A stretch of DNA of 12,185 nt from an uncultured Acidobacteriota bacterium (GTDB lineage Bacteria; Acidobacteriota; JAAYUB01). A program made the position numbers and the translations under genes. The DNA is taken from assembly GCA_937925645.1 (NCBI GenBank), contig CALAMB010000279.1, positions 1-12,185 of the forward strand, read 5' to 3'. This document shows positions 6,831 through 12,185 of the stretch, in pieces (positions within the stretch are counted from its first letter, which is position 1; each line of letters starts with the position of its first letter). The notes under the pieces were generated by a model that ran no database searches, had not been told where the DNA came from, and saw nothing but the letters and a program-made list of their open reading frames with translations.

Positions 6831-8335
6831 TACCGCCGCTCGAAAAACGCCGGTGGCGGAGCCGCGGCGTCGAAGCCGGGCACCCAGCGCGCCACCTGGT
6901 CCGCTCCCCGGCTCAGGCGCCGGACGCACCGGGCGTTAAAGTCGGCGAGCAGCCGCCGGGCCTTGTCCGCCTTGCCTTGCCGCGCCAGCGCGTCGGCGCG
7001 CCGGCGGATTTCCCGCCACTCCTTCAGCTCCTTTCGTTCCAGCTTGGCCCAGTGGGCGCGGATCCGGCTGATCGCCTGGCCCGATTCCGCCCAGCGCGCC
7101 TCCAGGTTCCGCGACACGGCGGCCAGACGCCACCACAGCGACTCCTGCTCGTACGCGCCGCCCGCGCGGGTCAGTTCCGCCGGAAGCCGGTTAGCCAGCG
7201 CCGGGAAGAACGGGACGTACGCGTTGAGGCAAGGCAGGTGCAGGCAAGCCCACAGGGTGCCGCCCAAGCCGGCGGCCGCGCCGGGTTGGGAAACGGCGAT
7301 CATCGAACCCACGGTGCCGCCGTAACAGATGGTGCGCACCGGGGCCCCGTCCAGCAGGGAGCCGGTCATCGCGCAGTGGGGGTCGGCGCCCGGCGTGTGC
7401 GGCCGGATGGCGCGTCCGTCGGCGGTGTCGAACGTCCAGTCCTCGAAGTGATCCCGGAGCACGGCGGCGACCCCCTCCACCGTGACCCGCCCCTCGATGA
7501 GCCGCATCCGCTCCATGCCCCGGCGGTAGCGCATCTCGTTGTAATGGGTGTTGTCCGGGCCGTGATAGTCCCTGCTGTACGAGAGCCGGAAGCTGAACCG
7601 CCCGTTTTCCTCGCGGTACTGCCCCCGGGCGCGGGCGTGCTCGATGAGCTCGCGGCGGCGCAGCCGGAACCGGTCCGAATCGTCGGGCAGGTCGGGGTCG
7701 GTGATCTCGAACCGGTTGGCCCGCACGCAGACGCCGTCAGTCACGCGGACGGCCGCCCAGCGGTTGCCGGTGGTCTCGATGATCCAGATCTCGGCGGGAT
7801 CGGCGACGGTGTAGATTTCGGGGACCCGGCTGTGATGGCGGGCGATGAGCTCGTCCACCAGGTCCACCGCCTCCCGGGCGGTGCGGCAGCGCTCCAGGAT
7901 CAGGCGGGTGATGTCGTTGTCGTGGAGGGCCGGCCCGTCGAAGGTGTCCCAGGTGTTGCCGTCGTTGTTGGCCACGCTCACCTGGTGGCGGTTCATGCCC
8001 ATCCCCACACCCCAGCGCCACAGCCGGTCGTCCCGGTTCCGCTCGTCCATGGATTTGAAACCGAGCAGCTGCCAGGTCTGGCGAGCGGCCGCGATGGTGA
8101 TGAACTGCATCGCCGTCGTGGCGCCCGCGGGGTGTTCCCCGTCCGGCTGAAAGTGGAGGATCTGGCCGGAGTTGACGGGGTAATCGCGGTTCTTGCCCAG
8201 GATGGTCACGCCGTCGCGGGTGGCGCGCCCGGTGGCGCCCACCATGGTGCAGTCGGCGGCCGGGATCTGGATCGCGAGCAGAGCCGCCGCCAGGAGGATC
8301 GAGCCGACAGTCGTCCATACGGTTCTGCGCTTCAT
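6827..8335 (-). CDS. Secreted C69-type (PepD/secernin-like) Ntn-hydrolase
   Basis: A 502-residue exported hydrolase, probably a dipeptidase or amide hydrolase. A signal peptide (MKRRTVW, then a Leu/Ala core) ends at IPAAD, directly before Cys29. This is the expected N-terminal nucleophile of Ntn-hydrolases, so export or self-processing would expose it. Further family marks are ILGKNRDYP (46-53, corresponding to the Asn/Arg-Asp motif), WGVGMGMNRHQVSVANNDG (108-126) and ILERCRTAREAVDLVDELI followed by YTVADPAEIWIIETTGNRWAAVRV (146-198), the characteristic C69 block. Beyond about 400 there is a charged helical extension, possibly coiled coil. The substrate cannot be assigned. It lies 87 bp downstream of the kinase gene on the same strand with no obvious promoter between, so co-transcription is likely. 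The Shine-Dalgarno site (AGGCGG) is weak. C45-type acyltransferase is the main alternative. Confidence 0.8.
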   Translation of the reverse strand: MKRRTVWTTVGSILLAAALLAIQIPAADCTMVGATGRATRDGVTILGKNRDYPVNSGQILHFQPDGEHPAGATTAMQFITIAAARQTWQLLGFKSMDERNRDDRLWRWGVGMGMNRHQVSVANNDGNTWDTFDGPALHDNDITRLILERCRTAREAVDLVDELIARHHSRVPEIYTVADPAEIWIIETTGNRWAAVRVTDGVCVRANRFEITDPDLPDDSDRFRLRRRELIEHARARGQYREENGRFSFRLSYSRDYHGPDNTHYNEMRYRRGMERMRLIEGRVTVEGVAAVLRDHFEDWTFDTADGRAIRPHTPGADPHCAMTGSLLDGAPVRTICYGGTVGSMIAVSQPGAAAGLGGTLWACLHLPCLNAYVPFFPALANRLPAELTRAGGAYEQESLWWRLAAVSRNLEARWAESGQAISRIRAHWAKLERKELKEWREIRRRADALARQGKADKARRLLADFNARCVRRLSRGADQVARWVPGFDAAAPPPAFFERRY

Positions 8336-8422
8336 GGTTCCGCCTAAGGATGGATTGGCTGGCGGCGGCGGCGCGGCGGCGGCGCGTCACGCGGAACCGC
8401 CCGCCGCGGGATCTCGTCCGGG

Positions 8423-10540
8423 TCAATAGCCGTACGCCGACACCACCGCCTCGGGGCCGATGTCGTTGCCGTTCTGATCGATGTGGGCAAAATTGAAATT
8501 GTTTCCGTTCGTGAGCTTGATATGGAACGCCCGGTACATGCCGATGGGCAACCGGTTGGTCTTGAATTCCTTGATGGCCGAGCGCGGCACCTCGAAGTCA
8601 TCCGTGCGGCCGTCGATGGAGCGGATCGTTCGATAGACCACCCGGTCGGGGAAGATGGACAGGTAGCCGACGCAGAACAGCGTGAAGTCGCCGCTGTGGT
8701 CGTGGCCCACGAGGAACGTCTGCGCCTCGCTCATGGCGGCGGCCTGCTGCTCCGCGTTCTCCAGGTTGCTCATCAGTTGCCGGTAATCGCCGTTACCGGG
8801 AAAAAACTGCATCAGCAGCCGGCAGAGGCGCTTGGCGGACGCCAGATCGCCCGAGTCGATCTGCGACTGCAACTGGCCGTGGACCACGGAGACGGCGTCC
8901 TGCTGCAGCTGCAGGGCATACGCGTGGCCGGGATCGCGCCGGAGGATCTCCCCGGTGAGTTGCAGCACGTTGTTCCCGGGCGGTTCGATGAATCGTCCCT
9001 CGGAATACGCCTGGTAGGCCTGGGTGGACAACGCCTGCAGCGGATCTTCCACGGGCGCTTGTCCGCCCGATCCGGAATGATCGCCCTTGGTTGCCCATTT
9101 GCCGGAATCGGGCGGCTCCTCCGCCGGCGGCGGAGTCGGCGGCGCCGGCTGCGGCTTGGAATCTTTCCGCCCCTTGTCCGGCTGCGTCGCGCCACCGGGG
9201 AGCACGGGGAGCGTGAGCGTGCCGGCCGGCTGGCTCGATGACGGGCTGGCGGCCGGCAGGGACGCGGGGGGCGCCACCGGCGGGGCCTGGGTGCCGCTGG
9301 AGCCGCCGCCGGCCACCGGGGTCGCGGCGGTCGGCGTCCTGGGCGACGGCTTGAGCAACACCGCCAGCACCACGATCGTCAGCGTCACGAGGATCAATCC
9401 GGCGGCGGCAATGCCGCCGATGATCAGCATTTTCTTTTTGGCGACGTCCGGCCGCGCGGCGGCGTATCCGGTACCCGGCCGTGAGTCAAAAACGGTGGCG
9501 CCGGGCATCTGGACGCCCTGGGTGCCGGACGGGTACGCCTGGGTGCCCCCGGCATACGCCTGCGTCCCGGCGGGGTAGGCCTGGGTGCCCGGCGGACAGG
9601 CTTGCGTTCCGGAAGCGTACGCCTGGGTGCCCGGCGGCGGGGGCGGTGTCCCCGCCGGACGCAGCGGCGCCGCGCCCGTGGCGGCATAGGCGGCGGTGGC
9701 GCGGGGTGGCGGCGCCGTGCGGAGGGCCTCCTGCAGCGCCGCGCCCAGCGCCTGCGAGAAATCCTCGACGGTCTGGTAGCGGGCGCGCGGGTCCTTTTCC
9801 AGGGCGTGCAGGACCACCCGGTCGAACACCTTAGGCAACTGCGGCAGCACTTTGGAGGGCGCGGGCGGCGGCGTCCGCACGTGGGCCTGCATGATCTCGA
9901 AATCGGTGCTCCCCCGGAACGGCACCGTCCCGGTGAGCAGTTCGAAGAGCGTGATGCCCAGCGCGTAGATGTCGCACCGGAAGTCGGTCTCCTTCCCCTG
10001 GATCTGCTCCGGCGACATGTAGTACAGGGTGCCCACCTGCAGGCCGGTCTGGGTGAGCCGCGACTGGCCCATCACCCGGGCGATGCCGAAGTCCATGACC
10101 TTGACGATGCCCTGCCGGTTCACGATCATGTTCGACGGCTTGATGTCCCGGTGCAGGATGCCCATCCGATGGGCCTGGCTCAGGCCGAACAGCGCCTGCT
10201 GGAAAAGCGGCACGGCTTCGTGGAAGGGGATCGCTCCCCGCTGGCGGATCATCTGCTCCAGGTTCATCCCCTCGATGTATTCCATCACCATGTACAACTG
10301 GTCCTGATGGCGGAAAAAATTGTAGAGGGTGCACACGTTGGGGTGGTTGAGCTGGGCCTGGGTCTTGGCCTCCGCGAGGAACCGCTGGATCAGGCTGGCC
10401 TCCTGGGACAGCTCCTTCGACAGGACCTTGATGGCGACGATACGGTCGAGGTTGATGTCCACCGCCTTGAAGACCGTGCCCATGCCGCCCTGGCCGATTT
10501 TTTCAAGGATCTTATAGTGGTCGATGACTTGGCCGATCAT
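8423..10540 (-). CDS. Transmembrane PknB-type serine/threonine protein kinase
   Basis: A 705-residue membrane kinase that should phosphorylate Ser/Thr in cytosolic partners. Residues 9-270 form a complete kinase domain: glycine loop GQGGMG (16-21), catalytic lysine in VAIK (Lys38), HRDIKPSN (130-137), DFG (150-152), an activation loop with LTQTG and VGT, and SPEQ (176-179). Nothing essential is missing. Residues 271-370 are a Pro/Ala-rich linker with six exact heptad units beginning GTQ (304-345) and an ATVFD motif (348-352). After KKK (368-370) comes one transmembrane helix (371-396). The outside part has a Pro/Ser-rich stalk to about 500, a helical TPR-like region (500-600) and a C-terminal beta-rich PH/GRAM-like domain (about 608-705). 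Topology is kinase inside, C-terminus outside. The ATG is 13 bp after the upstream zinc-ribbon/FHA gene, so the two are co-transcribed; the start is preceded by a G-run rather than a classic ribosome site. Confidence 0.96.
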   Translation of the reverse strand: MIGQVIDHYKILEKIGQGGMGTVFKAVDINLDRIVAIKVLSKELSQEASLIQRFLAEAKTQAQLNHPNVCTLYNFFRHQDQLYMVMEYIEGMNLEQMIRQRGAIPFHEAVPLFQQALFGLSQAHRMGILHRDIKPSNMIVNRQGIVKVMDFGIARVMGQSRLTQTGLQVGTLYYMSPEQIQGKETDFRCDIYALGITLFELLTGTVPFRGSTDFEIMQAHVRTPPPAPSKVLPQLPKVFDRVVLHALEKDPRARYQTVEDFSQALGAALQEALRTAPPPRATAAYAATGAAPLRPAGTPPPPPGTQAYASGTQACPPGTQAYPAGTQAYAGGTQAYPSGTQGVQMPGATVFDSRPGTGYAAARPDVAKKKMLIIGGIAAAGLILVTLTIVVLAVLLKPSPRTPTAATPVAGGGSSGTQAPPVAPPASLPAASPSSSQPAGTLTLPVLPGGATQPDKGRKDSKPQPAPPTPPPAEEPPDSGKWATKGDHSGSGGQAPVEDPLQALSTQAYQAYSEGRFIEPPGNNVLQLTGEILRRDPGHAYALQLQQDAVSVVHGQLQSQIDSGDLASAKRLCRLLMQFFPGNGDYRQLMSNLENAEQQAAAMSEAQTFLVGHDHSGDFTLFCVGYLSIFPDRVVYRTIRSIDGRTDDFEVPRSAIKEFKTNRLPIGMYRAFHIKLTNGNNFNFAHIDQNGNDIGPEAVVSAYGY
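9506..9631 (-). repeat. Six-unit 21-bp tandem repeat encoding the GTQAYxx heptapeptide
   Basis: Within the kinase linker, residues 304-345 form six consecutive 7-residue units, each beginning Gly-Thr-Gln. The first five continue Ala-Tyr (one Ala-Cys), with variable positions 6-7 (AS, PP, PA, GG, PS); the sixth reads GTQGVQM. The DNA period is exactly 21 bp and codon choice varies among copies, so the protein repeat appears to be selected and not freshly duplicated. Confidence 0.9.
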
Positions 10541-10553
10541 GAGACGCCCCCGA

Positions 10554-11144
10554 TCACAATTTTCGGAATTTCACGTAGACGCTGCCGATGCGGATCAGAT
10601 CCTCGTCCGCCAGCAGATGGCGGGGCGACGGCCGGGCGCCGTTGTTGACGAACACGGCTCCGTCCACCCCCTCGAGGTACAGGCCGTCCCGCTCTTTGAC
10701 CACCCGCCCGTGGCACGGCGCCACCCCCGCCGCATCGAGCCGCAACCCGGCGCCGGGGTCTGAGCCGATCACCACCTGCTCGCGGTCGAGACGCACGTCC
10801 TGAAACTTGGCCGGGCCGTTCATGACCACCAGCCAGCCCAGCAGGGGGAGACCGCCGGACGGGCGTCCGGGGGGCGGCGTGAGCGGCCGTGTGGGCGTCG
10901 CGTCGAAGGACACGCCATCCGCCACCGTCGCGCCCGGCGGCGTCCGGTAATGCGCCGTATAGCCATCCACCACCGTCGCCCGCAGCGGCGAACCGGGGCC
11001 GAGTTCGGTCGGGCCCGCGGCCGGAACGGGAGGCGGGGTGGAGCTGCCGAGCGGTTTCTGCACGCCGTCTTCGGTGCGGGCGCAGTACGGACACTCGGTC
11101 ATCCACTCTTCCATCGGATGTCCGTGCGCACAGAATTTCAACAT
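10554..11144 (-). CDS. Zinc-ribbon / FHA-like domain protein
   Basis: A 196-residue cytosolic protein. The N-terminus has a probable zinc-binding ribbon: Cys5-x-His7-Gly-His9 and Cys18-Pro-Tyr-Cys21. A Pro/Gly/Thr-rich linker (about 30-100) carries two ATVxD motifs, ATVVD (56-60) and ATVAD (72-76). Residues about 104-196 have the fold pattern of an FHA domain: VVIGSDPGAGLRLDAAGV, then CHGRVVKERDGLYLEG, VFVNNG and LIRIGSVYVKF. The usual phosphothreonine contacts are altered: GS instead of GR (127-128) and APCH instead of SRxH (142-145), while VNNG is kept. It lies between the protease/FHA gene (33 bp upstream) and the kinase gene (13 bp downstream), with GGAG 7 nt before its ATG. It is likely a scaffold or substrate for the kinase. 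Zinc binding is inferred from the cysteine and histidine spacing. Confidence 0.85.
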   Translation of the reverse strand: MLKFCAHGHPMEEWMTECPYCARTEDGVQKPLGSSTPPPVPAAGPTELGPGSPLRATVVDGYTAHYRTPPGATVADGVSFDATPTRPLTPPPGRPSGGLPLLGWLVVMNGPAKFQDVRLDREQVVIGSDPGAGLRLDAAGVAPCHGRVVKERDGLYLEGVDGAVFVNNGARPSPRHLLADEDLIRIGSVYVKFRKL

Positions 11145-11177
11145 CGCTCCGCTCCGGTGCCGCGTCCGCGCCCCGGG

Positions 11178-12185
11178 TCACTCCACCCGGAAGATGGCCG
11201 CCTGCTTGCTGCCCAGGATGATCCGGTCGCCGCTCTTGACGAAGTTCTGCTGGACCCGCGGGCTGTTGACGTCGTTGATGAACGTCCCGTTCGTGGACCC
11301 GCGGTCCTCCAGCAGGAGGCCTTTGGGACTGGGGGTGAGCAGCGCGTGCACCTTGGACACGTGGTCGTCCGGGACCACCACCGTGCACTGGGACGCGTCG
11401 CGGCCGAACACCAGCCCCTTGGACGGGATCTCCGTCACCTTGCCGGCGCCGGGACCTTTCTCGCAGACCACCCGGCCGAAGCTGCCCACCTGCTGGCGCT
11501 GCGCCTGGATGTCGACCACGGTGGCCTTCATCTCCGGGACGCCGGCGGCCGGCCGCGGCGCCGCCGGGGCGCCTTTCTTGCCGCGCGCCGCCAGGATCAC
11601 CACCGCGCCGACGATGACCACCAGCAGCAGGGCGCCTCCCACGACCGCCAGGATCGTGCCGTACCGGCTGAAGAAGGTGGGCGGATGGGCGGTGAGCCAC
11701 TCCTGGCTCTTCACCTGGATCCGCTTGGCATCCGGCTGGTTGGGCATCAGGCGGAGGATCTCGTCGCACTTGACGACCGCCGCCTCGTAGTCCTCGTCGA
11801 AGTAGAAGTCCAGCGCCTGTTGCCACAGACCGTCGAGCAGCCCGCGCTTCGACTGGATGCCGGCGGCGCTGATGAATTCCTTGGCCGTATTGATGGGAAC
11901 GGCGAAATTGAAGCCCTGGATGGGGATGGCGCTCTGGGCGCCCGTGGGGGCCAGGCTGATGAACGTGGCGATGCCGATGACCTCGCCCCGTTCGTTGAAT
12001 ACCGGGCCGCCCGAATTGCCCCACGTGACCGGGGCGTCAAACTGGATCACCGGCGTGCCCTTGACGTCCAGCTTCAGGCTGGACACATGGCCCGAGGTGA
12101 TGGAGGCCTCCAGCATGGAGGACTGGCTCAGGTAATCGTGCTGGCTGACCACGCCGGGGTAGCCGGCGGGGAACACCGCCGCCTG
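11178..12185 (-). CDS. Trypsin/HtrA-like protease, transmembrane, FHA fusion (5' end cut off)
   Basis: The reading frame is open to the right edge; the first visible residues are QAAVFPAGYPG, so the true start lies outside. The visible protease part is the C-terminal half of an S1C/HtrA-type domain, with EASITSGHVSSL, QFDAPVTWGNSGGPVF (catalytic Ser at 12012-12014) and GFNFAVPINTA. The catalytic His and Asp must be beyond the edge. A short helical TPR-like segment follows, then a transmembrane helix (11586-11660) with RGKK on its C-terminal side, which places the protease outside and the C-terminus in the cytosol. A short linker holds ATVVD (11511-11525). The end is a canonical FHA domain with VFGRD, DDHVSKVHALL and STNGTF, so all phosphothreonine-binding residues are present. 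First visible gene of the kinase operon; a relative of HtrA by fold, but no PDZ domain is seen. Confidence 0.9.
   Translation of the reverse strand, partial: QAAVFPAGYPGVVSQHDYLSQSSMLEASITSGHVSSLKLDVKGTPVIQFDAPVTWGNSGGPVFNERGEVIGIATFISLAPTGAQSAIPIQGFNFAVPINTAKEFISAAGIQSKRGLLDGLWQQALDFYFDEDYEAAVVKCDEILRLMPNQPDAKRIQVKSQEWLTAHPPTFFSRYGTILAVVGGALLLVVIVGAVVILAARGKKGAPAAPRPAAGVPEMKATVVDIQAQRQQVGSFGRVVCEKGPGAGKVTEIPSKGLVFGRDASQCTVVVPDDHVSKVHALLTPSPKGLLLEDRGSTNGTFINDVNSPRVQQNFVKSGDRIILGSKQAAIFRVE

Noticed and set aside
8245..8265. Possible lipoprotein signal (Cys29 after the leader) in the Ntn-hydrolase
   Set aside because: The residues before Cys are AAD; an acidic -1 residue does not fit a lipobox, and the cysteine is better explained as the Ntn nucleophile.
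6977..8347. 456-codon open frame on the plus strand opposite the Ntn-hydrolase gene
   Set aside because: It is Gly/Val/Arg/His-rich without motifs, whereas the minus strand carries a signal peptide and C69 signatures.
8336..8422. GC-rich inverted GGC/GCC repeats between the kinase and hydrolase genes as a possible terminator
   Set aside because: A stem can be drawn but there is no following T-tract on either strand, and simple GGC repetition explains the pairing.
9602..10648. 348-codon plus-strand frame opposite the kinase domain
   Set aside because: It is antisense to an intact kinase domain with all catalytic motifs and shows no domain of its own.
10537..12024. 495-codon minus-strand frame overlapping both FHA genes and the kinase start
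   Set aside because: It is an out-of-frame reading of the same strand; the protease, FHA and zinc-ribbon motifs occur only in the other two frames.

Overview
The window is GC-rich bacterial DNA with dense coding on both strands, frequent GTG/TTG starts and clear Shine-Dalgarno sites. It encodes an outer-membrane beta-barrel protein, so the host has a diderm envelope. It also encodes a large PknB-type Ser/Thr kinase, a trypsin-FHA fusion and a secreted Ntn-hydrolase. This mix fits Acidobacteriota (or a related deep-branching Gram-negative phylum) better than Proteobacteria. That placement is inference; there is no rRNA or other phylogenetic marker. I saw no tRNA, rRNA, CRISPR, IS element or phage gene.

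Left part (1-1874): a formate/molybdoenzyme module. A truncated OFA-type MFS transporter reads leftward out of the window. Divergent from it, across an AT-rich control region, are fdhD (sulfurtransferase that activates formate dehydrogenase) and mobA (Mo-cofactor guanylyltransferase), joined by an ATGA overlap.

Middle (1920-6830): envelope genes with separate promoters. On the minus strand lie an ArnT/PMT-like family 39 glycosyltransferase and a TorF-like outer-membrane protein. Divergent from these are a small DUF393 (DCC-type) thiol protein and an exported protein combining ankyrin repeats, a VirB10-like middle segment and a LssY-type C-terminal domain. For the glycosyltransferase and the outer-membrane protein, the longest ORF begins inside the apparent -35 hexamer, so shorter starts are preferred.

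Right part (12185 back to 6827, minus strand): a signalling cluster. In transcription order it holds a trypsin-like protease/transmembrane/FHA protein (cut by the window edge), a zinc-ribbon/FHA protein, a transmembrane PknB-type kinase and a secreted C69-type Ntn-hydrolase. The first three are 33 and 13 bp apart and probably form one operon; the hydrolase follows after 87 bp. All three signalling proteins carry a short ATVxD motif (four copies) in their predicted cytosolic linkers. It matches the pThr-x-x-Asp pattern bound by FHA domains. The kinase linker also holds a perfect heptapeptide array (GTQAYxx, six units). I infer a self-contained transmembrane phospho-signalling module that couples a periplasmic protease and a kinase through FHA docking. 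This is the most interesting part of the window.
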